From contig DXJO01000022.1 of NCBI GenBank assembly GCA_019057475.1, positions 22,465 through 86,464 of the forward strand: a DNA stretch of 64,000 nucleotides, in the 5' to 3' direction. The notes under the pieces are model-generated. The model was not told where the DNA came from. It worked only from the letters and a program-made list of their open reading frames with translations, and searched no databases. A program made the translations under genes and the position numbers. The DNA comes from Candidatus Thorarchaeota archaeon (GTDB lineage: Archaea > Asgardarchaeota > Thorarchaeia > Thorarchaeales > Thorarchaeaceae). Shown here piece by piece: positions 50,967 to 60,776 of this stretch. Each line of letters opens with the position of its first letter. Within the stretch, counting starts at the first letter, position 1.

Positions 50967-52091
50967 CTAATCTGTCTTCACATGAGACCGCTTTTTCGCC
51001 ATCTCGACAAGCTCAGGAAGGTCGAGAACTATCAAGCGGTCTTTTGCCTGCGACTCTAGCATGTTTTTGCAGAAAGGACACGACGTGACCAAGTACTTCG
51101 CTCCAGTTCGTTCAGCCTGCCGGACTCGTTCAGCTCCAATCTTCTTCGCATGTTCCGGAAACAGGGTTCTAAGACCGGCTCCGTTACCACAGCACATCGC
51201 ATTGTCCCGGTTGCGTTCCATCTCGACCAGGGCGCCCTTGGACACTCGTTCAATGACCTCTCGAGGCTGTTCGTATACTCCGGAGTGTCTGCCCAGGTGA
51301 CAGCCATCGTGAAATGTTAGCGGACCCTCGATCTCAAACTCTGGCAAACTTTTCAGGTGCGACTGCAGGAGCTCTGCTATGTGACGAACAGGCTTATTGA
51401 TCTCCAGACCGTGCTTCGGATAGTCCTGCGTGAGCACCCTGTAGCACCCGGGGCAAGTCACAACAATCTCTTCAGCATCCATGCCATTCAGAATCTCAAC
51501 ATTGTGGCGTGCTTGTCCAAGAGCATCCTCAACGAAGCCGGTTCTCAATAGCGGTGAACCGCAGCACCACTCGTCTTTAGGAATATCGACCTGATATCCC
51601 AAAGAAGATAGGACGGAAACCGCGTCCTCGGCGATACCATTCTCTCTGTAGGCTGCTGTGCACCCAGTGAAGTAGACAAGTGAGCGTCCATCATTCTTTG
51701 GGGTTTTGAGCCAACTGGTTCTTTTCTCATGAGGCTCCTTGTATGGATTATGATGTGTGCGGATTGAATCAACCATAGGATTGAGACCAGAGGGGAATCT
51801 GCCTTCTTCGACAAGTTGTCTTCTCCTTGTTTCGACGATATCTGCGACATCAATCTCGGGCAAGCACCATGTTAGACAATGACTGCACTCTAGGCACTGA
51901 TATAGAACCTCAATTGCTCTGTCATCCAGCGGTCGGGTCCCAGTAATCTCTTGGTGCAACAGAAGAGCACGCCCATGCGGGGTGGGTGATTCAGAGCGCC
52001 AGGCTAGAAATGTTGGGCACACATGTCTACACATTTTTGGGCAAGCGGCACACATTCGAATCTGCTGAGTGATATCCTCGTCATAGATCAT
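50967..52091 (-). CDS. CCG-domain iron-sulfur oxidoreductase subunit (GlcF/HdrD-like)
   Basis: 374 residues. Two 4Fe-4S ferredoxin-type motifs near the N-terminus (CAACPKMCRHVC and CLECSHCLTWC, each followed by Pro or Leu), then two CCG domains with FTGCTAAYREN/EWCCGSP and FHDGCHLGRH/AMCCGNG. This is the electron-transfer partner of FAD-linked oxidases of the glycolate/lactate type. It overlaps the FAD-oxidase gene by 4 bp (ATGA), so the two are coupled. It should pass electrons from the flavoprotein to quinone or heterodisulfide-type acceptors. Confidence 0.9.
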   Translation of the reverse strand: MIYDEDITQQIRMCAACPKMCRHVCPTFLAWRSESPTPHGRALLLHQEITGTRPLDDRAIEVLYQCLECSHCLTWCLPEIDVADIVETRRRQLVEEGRFPSGLNPMVDSIRTHHNPYKEPHEKRTSWLKTPKNDGRSLVYFTGCTAAYRENGIAEDAVSVLSSLGYQVDIPKDEWCCGSPLLRTGFVEDALGQARHNVEILNGMDAEEIVVTCPGCYRVLTQDYPKHGLEINKPVRHIAELLQSHLKSLPEFEIEGPLTFHDGCHLGRHSGVYEQPREVIERVSKGALVEMERNRDNAMCCGNGAGLRTLFPEHAKKIGAERVRQAERTGAKYLVTSCPFCKNMLESQAKDRLIVLDLPELVEMAKKRSHVKTD

Positions 52092-53527
52092 TCCTGCACC
52101 CCCAGACCAAGCTTGCCAGGATTCATAATCTCATTTGGATCTAGGACATCCTTGATTTTCTTCAGCACTTGGAAACTTGACCCTAGTTCATCTTCGGTGT
52201 ACGTTGACCGTGAGAGGCCGACACCGTGCTGGTGACTCATGGTTCCCCCTTCTCGCAGACAGGCAGCAACGCCATCGTCCCAGATCTTCTTGTAGGTGGC
52301 CCACGCGGTTTCAGCGTCGGGTTGTGAGGTGAAGAAGATCATGTAGATGCTCCCGCCATTTTGATACATGTGGGAGAAGTGTGACATAACGAATGCCTCA
52401 TGCGCCTCCATTGCAGTCTTCATGGCATGATACACATTCTCAAGCTTGTCGTAGGTTGCAACTATGTCTATGGTGTCACCAATTGAGAATCCTGCTGTAG
52501 TGAACTTTGTGGGGTAGTACATGTCGTATCTGTGCTCCCACCAGCGTTTGGATGGGCCATCACCGAAGTCCTTTCCACCGTTCTCCTTGCAAATCTCAAC
52601 CGAGACCCGCTCTTCATGGTCCACTTTTTCAGGAGCGCCATCAAAAGCTAGAAGCAACATGGAGTCGCCTTCTTCGACATCAAAGTGCTGACTCATTGAC
52701 ATCGCAGTGTCCTCAGGATCATAGAAGCGAACCACCGAAGGCGTAATGCCGGCACGAAAGATGAGCCTAATCGCCTCTAGACCGCTGTGAACATCAGCAA
52801 ATGCCATACTCCTGAATCTGCGCTCTTCAGGAATTGGAAACAATCGCAGCGTTGCTTCCGTGATTACACCTAGCGTTCCTTCAGATCCAATGAAGAGCTC
52901 CCGCAAGTCGGGACCCACTGAGTGGCGTGGAACCGCTTTCGTACGAACGATTGACCCATCCGCAAGAACGACCTCAAGCCCCAATGTTAGGTCCTCAATC
53001 TTACCGTACAAAGACGACATGGAACCGCCCGACCGTGTTGCCAAGAAGCCACCAACATTCGAGGCTCTCATTGACGTTGGCGTATGCCCGAGTGTGTATC
53101 CGTGACGATTGACCTCTTCCTCCAGGTCAATTCCGACCATGCCTGCCTCAACACTGACCAGCATTGACTTGTGATCGATGTTGATGACCTTGTCCATGCG
53201 TTTGAGATCGAGTTGTATGCCCCCGTAGATAGGAAGAGTTCCACCACAGGTACCAGCGCCACCACCGACTGGAGTGACTGGTACCTTATTCTTGTTGGCA
53301 ACTTTGAGTACTTCAGATACCTCTTCAGTGGAGCCTGGGAAGACTACTATGTCAGCTAAGGGCAACATCTCTCCAGCTCTGATCTTTGCCTCGCTAAGAG
53401 GCCAAGCATCATGGGCATTGAGTACAATGTCGGTTTCTTGGGTCGTTATGTGTTCGACACCAACAATACCTTTCAGTTGCTTCGCTATTTTGGTTTTGGT
53501 CTTAGAGTCAAGCAATCTCTCGTTCAC
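52088..53527 (-). CDS. FAD-binding oxidoreductase related to alkyl-DHAP synthase (AGPS)
   Basis: 479 residues. FAD-binding PCMH fold: VFPGSTEEVSEVLKVANK, then VGGGAGTCGG near residue 95, TRSGGSMSSLYGKIEDL near residue 165, SVGPDLRELFIGSEGTLGVI near residue 200. The segment GSEGTLGVITEATLRLFPIPE and the late motif GGTMSHQHGVG (human AGPS: SHHHG) follow the alkyl-dihydroxyacetone-phosphate synthase family more closely than GlcD. In eukaryotes AGPS makes ether lipids from acyl-DHAP; in prokaryotes relatives may be ordinary 2-hydroxy-acid or DHAP-linked dehydrogenases. Tight coupling with the CCG subunit fits a dehydrogenase. See findings for its place beside the glycerol-3-phosphate genes. Confidence 0.75.
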   Translation of the reverse strand: MNERLLDSKTKTKIAKQLKGIVGVEHITTQETDIVLNAHDAWPLSEAKIRAGEMLPLADIVVFPGSTEEVSEVLKVANKNKVPVTPVGGGAGTCGGTLPIYGGIQLDLKRMDKVINIDHKSMLVSVEAGMVGIDLEEEVNRHGYTLGHTPTSMRASNVGGFLATRSGGSMSSLYGKIEDLTLGLEVVLADGSIVRTKAVPRHSVGPDLRELFIGSEGTLGVITEATLRLFPIPEERRFRSMAFADVHSGLEAIRLIFRAGITPSVVRFYDPEDTAMSMSQHFDVEEGDSMLLLAFDGAPEKVDHEERVSVEICKENGGKDFGDGPSKRWWEHRYDMYYPTKFTTAGFSIGDTIDIVATYDKLENVYHAMKTAMEAHEAFVMSHFSHMYQNGGSIYMIFFTSQPDAETAWATYKKIWDDGVAACLREGGTMSHQHGVGLSRSTYTEDELGSSFQVLKKIKDVLDPNEIMNPGKLGLGVQE

Positions 53528-54759
53528 CCCTTTTGCGGAAGTCTTTGAGCTATGAAGACAGTCATGTCATCCACTTCAACAGAGCTGCCCTGGCGAAACA
53601 GGCTATCCTCAAGCTGTGCAGTGCATAGTGGACAGGGAGTGACAACTCTTGATGCGCCTGTTTCCTCAATCGCTGCAAGGTTCTCCTTCATAACGGCTCT
53701 GGCAACATCGCCAGCGTGGTAAGAAACGAGCCCACCTCCACCACAACACGAATCGTGAGCAAATGAGTGAGTCACTTCAACATCGGGAATCAAGCTTAGA
53801 ATCTGACCCGCATAATCCATTGTTATACGAGAAGTGTGTTTGATAAGATGGCAAGGGTCATGCAGAGTTACTCTCAGCGGTTCTTCTTCGGTGCTTTGCT
53901 TGAAAGCCGACGATAGCTTGGCTATGCCAATTTCCTCGACCAGAAACTCAAGCATGTGATAGACAGGAATGCCCCACGCATCACGCTCGGCGATGCGTGC
54001 TAAGTTGGAGGTGCATCCAGCACACGTAGTGACCAACATCTTGACTCCCAAGTCCTTGACTTTCTTTTTCAATCTCAAGGCAAGTTCGAGGGCAGTTTTG
54101 TCATCGCCAAGAAGAGTGGCTGGCAGACCGCAGCAGTTCATCTCCTCTAGGAGGGTGAACTTGGCTTTGAAGTGGTCGAGAATGATCTTGGCGGACTCCT
54201 TCACTTCCTGCGCGCGCTCCTCAGCTTGACAACCGGGGTAGAAAAGCACATCTGCGCCCTTGACCACTTGGTCGGGGACATATCGCAAGCCTAAGCGTTC
54301 CAGTCTCATGTTTCTGCTTTCCACCTTCTCTTCGGGATCCTCCCAAGGTACAAACGCAAGACCATGTTCAACGATGATGGCATCAGCAGCGTGGAGCTGT
54401 TTGGGCACAAGGTCGGGCCGGTGCTTGAAGATGCGCGCACGGATGAGGTTGACTATCTCGGGGATATCTACATCCTTCGGACAGACTTCCCGGCAGGTTC
54501 CACATCCCGTGCACAGATACACAACGTCTGCCGTGGTCCAATACTCAGGAGGAGAACGACTCAGTTCCACAGCGATGCTTCGGGGGCCACTGAAACTGTC
54601 AAGGCCAACAGCTGCGACAACGGGGCAGTGTTGAATACAGAGACCACAGTTGATACAGCTCTCAACTGATTTAACAACCTGCATCTCATCTTCGGTGTAC
54701 GGATAGATAGCCTCTTCCTTGAGAGTCGCTAGAACAGTTCGATATTCTTCTTCGCTCAA
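53524..54759 (-). CDS. glpC: Anaerobic glycerol-3-phosphate dehydrogenase subunit C
   Basis: 411 residues. Two N-terminal 4Fe-4S motifs (CINCGLCIQHCP and CTGCGTCREVCP), then two CCG domains (YPGCQAEE, MNCCGLPA and HDPCHLIKH, DSCCGGGGL, later TPCPLC). Membrane-associated electron-transfer subunit of the anaerobic G3P dehydrogenase. Its ATG overlaps glpB's stop and its own stop overlaps the downstream flavoprotein gene, 4 bp in each case, so glpB-glpC-flavoprotein-CCG is one operon. Confidence 0.88.
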   Translation of the reverse strand: MSEEEYRTVLATLKEEAIYPYTEDEMQVVKSVESCINCGLCIQHCPVVAAVGLDSFSGPRSIAVELSRSPPEYWTTADVVYLCTGCGTCREVCPKDVDIPEIVNLIRARIFKHRPDLVPKQLHAADAIIVEHGLAFVPWEDPEEKVESRNMRLERLGLRYVPDQVVKGADVLFYPGCQAEERAQEVKESAKIILDHFKAKFTLLEEMNCCGLPATLLGDDKTALELALRLKKKVKDLGVKMLVTTCAGCTSNLARIAERDAWGIPVYHMLEFLVEEIGIAKLSSAFKQSTEEEPLRVTLHDPCHLIKHTSRITMDYAGQILSLIPDVEVTHSFAHDSCCGGGGLVSYHAGDVARAVMKENLAAIEETGASRVVTPCPLCTAQLEDSLFRQGSSVEVDDMTVFIAQRLPQKG

Positions 54760-56129
54760 GCTGACACCCCCTTTACATAATCGACTGCATTACGACTCGC
54801 CATGTACCCAGTGACAATGGCCACACCAAGTCCACTCTTCTCAGCCGGGTAGTTGTAGCCAGCAAGAACCGAACCAGCTGCGTAGAGATTCTCGGCGGCA
54901 TGGACCTCCTCTCCTGTTATTGGGCGGAATTGCGGGTCAACACTGAGCCCTGAACCAAAGAGAGGATGGCCTTTGTGACTGAGTGCAATTGTGTTGGTCA
55001 GTTTCTGAGGCGTTGTACTTGTGGCATTGCGGAAGCTCTCGCTCACGGTCATCAGGTCGAAGACGGACTCCCGAATACCATTCTCAGTGCCGGTTATCCC
55101 CCCACCGATGAATTTCCCGGTTGCTAGGACTACGGCCTTCGTGGATATCTTGAAATTCCTTCTGGGACCGACTGCTGTGACTTTTTTCACAATGTTTGAT
55201 TTTAGCGATTCCATTTTAGCATGATGGCCCACAAGGAGAGTGCCCCCGCCGTTCACAAAGGCGGTTTCAAGTCCTCTCTGAAGTCTAAGGCCAGGTACGG
55301 ATGGCGGAAAGGATAGAAGCTCGAAGACATGAGCCCCCGTGAGATCCTGGAGAGCAAGCTGGTTCTCTCGCGCTCGATTGAATCCCAACACCGGAGGCAG
55401 AGCTATGTGTGTTGCACCAATTCGCTCTACTTGCTTTTTCAGCTTTTTCGCTAGGACTGAGAGATTGTCCTCGTTGTCAAGATATCGAGCAATTTCTATG
55501 GAAGATATGTTGTAGTTGTTGCCAAAGGGTGCCAAATCCAAGACATGGTGTCCCGCCTTACGTGGCAGAAGTCTGTTTGATATTTGGTGTTCCAAGAAGA
55601 CCTGGGCGGCCATTCGGGGATTGAAGACAGGGAGACCCCTCACGCCTGCGAAGAGAGCCACGCCGTCCGCGTCCAGCATTAGAGAGCCCGGCCACATTGT
55701 TTCTTGAATCATGCAGGTTGGCTTCACTGTACCGAGAACCGTTACAGCATCAAGGTTTGAGTCTATGTCTCCAAAGAGAGGAATGTTGGAGCCTAACAGA
55801 GTTGCTTTGAGCCATGATACAGCCATACGTACTTTTTCGACTATGGTCTTCGAAACTGTGTCTGGCTCTGCATCTGTGAACCCGAGCAATCCATACGGGT
55901 GAAGAGGATACATACTGGCGATTCCTTGGAGACCCTCGACGGGTGAGCCCAGTGGCATTGTGCCTCCTGGCAAATATCCGATGACGTCGATGGCACCTGA
56001 GGAGTACGCAGTTGCGCTCTGTCCCTTGCGAAGCAGGACAGTCTTCATACCTTCTTCGGTGGCTCTGATTCCTGCAACAAGCCCTGCCATGCCGCCCCCA
56101 ATCACCACGATGTCTACCTCGAGGTCCAT
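54756..56129 (-). CDS. glpB: Anaerobic glycerol-3-phosphate dehydrogenase subunit B
   Basis: 457 residues. An FAD Rossmann motif at the N-terminus (VIGGGMAGLVAGIRAT near residue 10) followed by a flavoprotein fold with VLATGKFIGGGIT near residue 330 and an end with NLYAAGSVLAGYNYPAEKSGLG. GlpB feeds electrons from GlpA to GlpC. The ATG directly follows the TAG of glpA (TAGATG). Confidence 0.87.
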   Translation of the reverse strand: MDLEVDIVVIGGGMAGLVAGIRATEEGMKTVLLRKGQSATAYSSGAIDVIGYLPGGTMPLGSPVEGLQGIASMYPLHPYGLLGFTDAEPDTVSKTIVEKVRMAVSWLKATLLGSNIPLFGDIDSNLDAVTVLGTVKPTCMIQETMWPGSLMLDADGVALFAGVRGLPVFNPRMAAQVFLEHQISNRLLPRKAGHHVLDLAPFGNNYNISSIEIARYLDNEDNLSVLAKKLKKQVERIGATHIALPPVLGFNRARENQLALQDLTGAHVFELLSFPPSVPGLRLQRGLETAFVNGGGTLLVGHHAKMESLKSNIVKKVTAVGPRRNFKISTKAVVLATGKFIGGGITGTENGIRESVFDLMTVSESFRNATSTTPQKLTNTIALSHKGHPLFGSGLSVDPQFRPITGEEVHAAENLYAAGSVLAGYNYPAEKSGLGVAIVTGYMASRNAVDYVKGVSA

Positions 56130-57788
56130 CTACAGCACCTCCTCCCAAGGCTTGAGGTCGTAGTCCAGCCTTTCCAGCGCTTGATCGAGATTTCCAACGC
56201 AAGCATAGATACCCTGTGCCAATTCCTCTTGTGCGATTTGTTCGCCTCGGATGGATTGCCGTTTTCCTTTCCACCTCTCAGCCAAGAAGTCTACTATCTC
56301 AAGCTGGAAGTCCGCCCCGCTTAGTTCCAGTTCTTCCGCCAAGATGGTGGCAGCTTTGAATGTACAGAATGTACCTTGACACGGACCAGTCCCGAGTCGT
56401 ATGCGCCGCCTTAAGTCGTTCAGCGTTTGGGGGAAGGTTGCTCGTATCGCATAGCGGAGCTCAGCCTCAATTACTGGCTCACATGTACAGATTGTAGTTT
56501 TCCATTCGGGATGGTCGCGAGTCAATTCTAGAATCATTACGATTTCGGTGCCTCTCCGTGCTCTCATCCTCTCCACTGTGTGTTGTGAAACACCGTACTC
56601 CTTGGCCAGTGCCAGAATATCAACGTCGTCACTGTTGCCAGGAAGAGGCTCGATATGCGTCCTGCACTCAGCTTCGATTCCAAAATTCTTGCAGACCAAG
56701 TCCGTGGCCGCTTCGGCCATGTGTCTGCACATCACAAGCTTGCCACCGGCGAAGCTAATGAGTCCCGAAACACCTTCCGGCTCGTGGTCAATGACCTCGT
56801 AACCCCTTGTCACGTCACCTTCCGGTATCTTCCAGGTTGGAATAAGAGGTCTAACACCCTCCATTGTGCGAATGATCCGGGCATCCCTGATTGACGGTAC
56901 TACCCACTCCATACTCTTGAGTAGGTATTCAATCTCATCCTGTGAAGCAACGAGTGTGTCAGGATCCTCCCAGGTGTCCAGTGCAGTTGTCCCGAGCAAT
57001 ACAGTATTCTCGTGAGGAAACAGATAGATCATGCGGCCCTCAATGGCCTTTGCGATCACTCCGACATTGACGACCCTTCGATCCAGAATCACGTGTGCAC
57101 CCTTGTTGAGTCGCAACTCGAGTTTCGCTCCTGCGAGAGCTGCAATCTTGTGTGCCCAAGGACCTGCAGCGTTGACTATGGCTCTAGTTTTGGCAGACTC
57201 CATCTTGTCTGTAATTCTATTGAAGTACTGAACACCGGTGATAGAGCCTTTCTTCGTGAGGATGTCCGTGACTTCACAATATGTTTTGATGTCTGCACCG
57301 TGCTGTTTTGCATCGAGTGCTTGGAGCATGCATAGAGCAAAGGGACTGATGAAGTACTCCTCGAAGTAGATTGATGCTATCAGGTCAGGGTTCAACGTCG
57401 GTTCAATCTTTAGCGAATCCTCAGGAGTCAAGAACAGAACAGGAGGCACATCCCGCGTCTCAGCGCGCTTGGAGTATTCCTCAGCGAAGTTCCCCCCACT
57501 AGAGATATCACTCATCTCAAGAAGAGGAGTGATTATCGGGTTCTTTTCCATAACATGTCTGGCAATCCGCTTGAAGTTTACGACTTCATCAGAGCACATG
57601 TCTACAATGTTGGGTTCATCCATGTATTTGAGACCGGAGGAAATCATTCCCGCGCATGCGCCCGTAGTAGCAGAGGCAATGTCATCGCGCTCAAGAAGCA
57701 ATATCTTGAGTCCTCTCATCGCACAGTCTCGTGCAACTGCAGTGCCGGTGCTACCGCCGCCTATTACAACCACGTCGTATTTTGCCAT
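56130..57788 (-). CDS. glpA: Anaerobic glycerol-3-phosphate dehydrogenase subunit A
   Basis: 552 residues from ATG 57788; an upstream in-frame start (57824) would add 12 residues before the FAD motif. FAD motif VIGGGSTGTAVARDCAMRG, then ATTGACAGMISSGLKYM, the DAO-type fold with GFxxK-like KGAHVI and LLGTTALDTWEDPDT, and a C-terminal BFD-like 2Fe-2S region with CTCEPVIEAEL and GTGPCQGTFC. It oxidises G3P to DHAP. Divergent from the small protein gene at 57965; the kinase gene lies further upstream on the same strand. Confidence 0.92.
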   Translation of the reverse strand: MAKYDVVVIGGGSTGTAVARDCAMRGLKILLLERDDIASATTGACAGMISSGLKYMDEPNIVDMCSDEVVNFKRIARHVMEKNPIITPLLEMSDISSGGNFAEEYSKRAETRDVPPVLFLTPEDSLKIEPTLNPDLIASIYFEEYFISPFALCMLQALDAKQHGADIKTYCEVTDILTKKGSITGVQYFNRITDKMESAKTRAIVNAAGPWAHKIAALAGAKLELRLNKGAHVILDRRVVNVGVIAKAIEGRMIYLFPHENTVLLGTTALDTWEDPDTLVASQDEIEYLLKSMEWVVPSIRDARIIRTMEGVRPLIPTWKIPEGDVTRGYEVIDHEPEGVSGLISFAGGKLVMCRHMAEAATDLVCKNFGIEAECRTHIEPLPGNSDDVDILALAKEYGVSQHTVERMRARRGTEIVMILELTRDHPEWKTTICTCEPVIEAELRYAIRATFPQTLNDLRRRIRLGTGPCQGTFCTFKAATILAEELELSGADFQLEIVDFLAERWKGKRQSIRGEQIAQEELAQGIYACVGNLDQALERLDYDLKPWEEVL

Positions 57789-57964
57789 CGGATCCACGTA
57801 CTCCTGATGTGCTGCTCTTTGCACTAGTCGGTGTCCAATCTTCTACGTATCGACACAAATGGGATGCCAGCGTAGGATACAAGCGTTTCGGATGAACAAC
57901 GACGTCATCCATGCTAGCTTACGTTAAAAGGTTCAAGCCAGACGAAAAAGATAGTGAATAGGAG

Positions 57965-58225
57965 ATGGCCAGCTACGACTTGGGAACAACGACGTTCCTA
58001 GACCACGACGTAGACACACTTACTGAGGCCATTGGCATTCCTGAAATTCGCTTCGATGATCTTGTAGCTTTGGCTAAGGAAGCTTGGGAGCATGAAGACA
58101 CGATTAGCGAGTCGCTGGAATACATTGTGGAGAGAGTGAACGGCTCGGAACTTATCCTCACGCTGATCTTCTTCGGTCGGATCTGGGAGGGCATTGAGGA
58201 GAGCAAAGAGGAGAACAGTGAGTAA
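57965..58225 (+). CDS. Small acidic helical protein
   Basis: 86 residues, helical, acidic C-terminus, no family recognised. Start at ATG 57965 lies directly on AGGAG, leaving no spacer, so the start may be TTG 57979. A TTAAAAGG-type AT-rich box near 57923 is a plausible promoter. It lies on the plus strand between two minus-strand glycerol genes and splits that block. Confidence 0.45.
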   Translation: MASYDLGTTTFLDHDVDTLTEAIGIPEIRFDDLVALAKEAWEHEDTISESLEYIVERVNGSELILTLIFFGRIWEGIEESKEENSE

Positions 58226-58249
58226 CTCTTACGATTGCACTCCATTGAT

Positions 58250-59713
58250 TCACTTATAGCTGCTACGGGCCATTAGCTCCCCCATCTCGGCAATGAGCAA
58301 CTTGTTGTATATGCCGTACCCCTGCTCATACACGGGTACATTCTCAGGAATGGGTTGTCTTCGTTCCTCGACATGAAACATGCTTTCTATTGCGTTCTCG
58401 AAGCTGTCATAGATTCCAGAGCCTACTGTTCCCAAGATAGCTGCGCCCACGACCGTCGAATCACGACATCGAGGCAGTAGCACAGGCTTGTTGGTGCAAT
58501 CAGCAATTATCTGGCGCCATAAGGGGGAGTTCGATCCTCCACCATCTATTTGAATCTCATCAAACTCCAGATCAAGCAGACCCTCCATCATCTGAACGTA
58601 AAATTGGATTGCGTACCCATTCGCCTCCATTATCGCCCTAGCGATATGCGCTTTTGTATGCCTGAAACTAAGATTGTAGAAGATGCCCTTGTCATAGGCC
58701 ATCCATGGAAAGAACACAAGACCATCGCTTCCTGCAGGAACGGATGCTGATGATGATTCTATAACCTCCCAAACATCTCGGTCGGTCCTTGCGGCTAGAA
58801 TCGTTTCAGGCTCGCAGTACTGGTCTCGAAACCATTTGTAAGCCAACCCGGTTCCAGGAATCACTCCTTCGAGAATCCATTTCCCCGGAATAGCTGCGGG
58901 ATTGCAGAACATAACGAAAGTGTCCTCAATGAAATCGTCAGTGTGGGTTATGACAAAGGTGCCTGTGCCTGTTGTAGCTTTTACCACTCCAGTCTTCACG
59001 GCTCCTGTTCCCAATGCCGAACACTGCTGGTCACCGCTTCCCATGATTACAGGGAGGCCCTTTCGCAAGCCTGTAGCTTTGGAGGCTTCAGAACTGACGT
59101 CTCCAAGCACCTTGGCAGGGTTAACAATCTCAGCCAACATATCTGGGGGAATGCCGGTCTTCTCACATAGCTCCTCAGACCAGGTGAGTGTTTGATGGTC
59201 AATGGGTCCGAATCTTGCGTTTGCGGGATCGGTTGACATCTCCCCACAGAGGCGGTAATTGATGAGCGCATCAAGAGGGAGTATTTTGTGGGTTTTCTTG
59301 AACAAGCTAGGCCTATTCTCAGCAAACCACATTATCTTCTTTACAGAGCCACGAGGACCGAGTTCGTCACTCATCTCATGAGCCCGGTCGGTTGACCGAA
59401 AATCAACCCACGTGACAGTTGGGGCGAGGGGCTTTCCCTTCTTATCAACAAGTGTGATGCAGTCGCGCGTCGTGGTGGCGACTACGGCCACTATGGCCGC
59501 GGCTGCCCTGTCAACCTGAGAGAGAGCTCTCTGCATAGTGTTGCACGAAGCCCGCCAGTACGCATCCGCAAGCTGCTCGTGAATTCCAACCTCGCGAGGT
59601 GGAGGAGGATATTCCTCATAGGCCTTGCTGACTTCACGCCCTTCTTCATCCATTAATACGGAACGAGTACCTGTAGTGCCAATGTCGAACACCGCGATCA
59701 ATCGTTGACTCAT
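58250..59713 (-). CDS. glpK: FGGY-family carbohydrate kinase, likely glycerol kinase
   Basis: 487 residues from ATG 59713, with GGTGA 6 nt upstream; an ATG at 59746 would extend it. FGGY features: phosphate loop FDIGTTGTRSVLMD, the WVDFRSTDR region near residue 95, GSGDQQCSALGTGAVKTG near residue 235, and IDGGGSNSPLWRQIIADCTNKPV near residue 385. Context with GlpABC makes glycerol the natural substrate, but the motif details (FDIGTTGTR instead of DQGTTSSR) are closer to general FGGY kinases, so another polyol or triose is possible. It would yield G3P for GlpABC. Confidence 0.78.
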   Translation of the reverse strand: MSQRLIAVFDIGTTGTRSVLMDEEGREVSKAYEEYPPPPREVGIHEQLADAYWRASCNTMQRALSQVDRAAAAIVAVVATTTRDCITLVDKKGKPLAPTVTWVDFRSTDRAHEMSDELGPRGSVKKIMWFAENRPSLFKKTHKILPLDALINYRLCGEMSTDPANARFGPIDHQTLTWSEELCEKTGIPPDMLAEIVNPAKVLGDVSSEASKATGLRKGLPVIMGSGDQQCSALGTGAVKTGVVKATTGTGTFVITHTDDFIEDTFVMFCNPAAIPGKWILEGVIPGTGLAYKWFRDQYCEPETILAARTDRDVWEVIESSSASVPAGSDGLVFFPWMAYDKGIFYNLSFRHTKAHIARAIMEANGYAIQFYVQMMEGLLDLEFDEIQIDGGGSNSPLWRQIIADCTNKPVLLPRCRDSTVVGAAILGTVGSGIYDSFENAIESMFHVEERRQPIPENVPVYEQGYGIYNKLLIAEMGELMARSSYK

Positions 59714-59817
59714 TGTGTTCACCAAATCCCTGAGAGAAGCAACCAATCACTGTCAAGAGCCCAATAATAATTGCTCGACAGGAAGAGTGTTATCCCCGAG
59801 GGGTTGTAGAGAGCGAG

Positions 59818-60753
59818 ATGTCTGACTATCCGGTGCATGTGGAGATTGAACACAAGGTCCATCTGATTCGAGGCACAAACAGGGCCAGGTTCCCCGAAGC
59901 CAATGCCCTGCTTATAGATGACGAAGTTTTAACTCTGGTTGATGCAGGAGCAAGTAGAAACCACATAGTCACAACGCTGAAAGATCTTGGGCACAATCCG
60001 GAGGACATTGATAGGATAGTCCTTAGCCATTTCCATATTGACCACAAGGGGCACGCAGCTCATTTCCAAGAGGTTTCCGACTGTACCGTGATGAGTCACC
60101 CAAGTGCGGACCATGGAATCAAGACTCTAGATGGCCTTATCGATTTCTACGGGATCAAGACTCACAGATTCTTCAACCAGTGGCGATACTTCATTGAAGC
60201 TAGATTACCTCATGTGACATCGGACTATAGAGTAGACGAGCACTTTGAGGATGGCAAGCCTATTGATTGTGGTGAGGTTGAACTAATTCCCATTCATGCA
60301 CCTGGGCATTCAGTGGACCACACCTGCTTTGGCATCAATGGCTGCGACACAATCCTGCTCGTGGATATCGATTTGACGAGATTCGGACCGTGGTATGGCA
60401 ACAAGGTGAGCGACATCACGCAGTTCAAGGAAACGATGAAGAGAATCATCGAACTAGAACCGAAGACTGGAATATCTAGTCACCTCCTAGATCCAGTCAC
60501 TGAGAACCTTCGCGAGCGGTTGATTGACTTCGAAGCTGCATTCGACCAACGTGACAAACGAATATTGGAATGCATTTCACAGGGTCACGATACGATTGAG
60601 AAGCTTGGCCAGGTACCTGCAATCTATCCGCGGATTCCACACGAGGTGTTCCTGACATTTGAGGAAATTATGCTTCAGAAACACGTAGATATCCTCTCAG
60701 AGAAAGGGCTGATTCTCGTTGAGGACGGGCAGTTACAGGTACAGAAAGCGTAG
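59818..60753 (+). CDS. MBL-fold metallo-hydrolase
   Basis: 311 residues. Zinc-binding signature SHFHIDHKGH near residue 70 (His-x-His-x-Asp-His), a His in MSHPSADH near residue 92, the APGHSVDH motif near residue 160, and an Asp in LLVDIDLTRF. These are the di-metal ligands of the beta-lactamase fold. The C-terminal region of about 90 residues is helical and resembles the winged-helix extension of glyoxalase-II/LACTB2-type hydrolases. Substrate unknown. The convergent enoyl-CoA hydratase suggests a possible acyl-thioester substrate. Confidence 0.85.
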   Translation: MSDYPVHVEIEHKVHLIRGTNRARFPEANALLIDDEVLTLVDAGASRNHIVTTLKDLGHNPEDIDRIVLSHFHIDHKGHAAHFQEVSDCTVMSHPSADHGIKTLDGLIDFYGIKTHRFFNQWRYFIEARLPHVTSDYRVDEHFEDGKPIDCGEVELIPIHAPGHSVDHTCFGINGCDTILLVDIDLTRFGPWYGNKVSDITQFKETMKRIIELEPKTGISSHLLDPVTENLRERLIDFEAAFDQRDKRILECISQGHDTIEKLGQVPAIYPRIPHEVFLTFEEIMLQKHVDILSEKGLILVEDGQLQVQKA

Positions 60754-60773
60754 GGGGTTAAGACCCCACTACG
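60749..60773. terminator. Bidirectional hairpin between convergent genes
   Basis: CGTAGGGGGT, loop TAAG, ACCCCACTACG: about 10 paired bases with one bulged A. It lies between the MBL gene and the enoyl-CoA hydratase gene that face each other. T-rich sequence on both sides is modest. Confidence 0.5.
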
Positions 60774-60776
60774 TCA

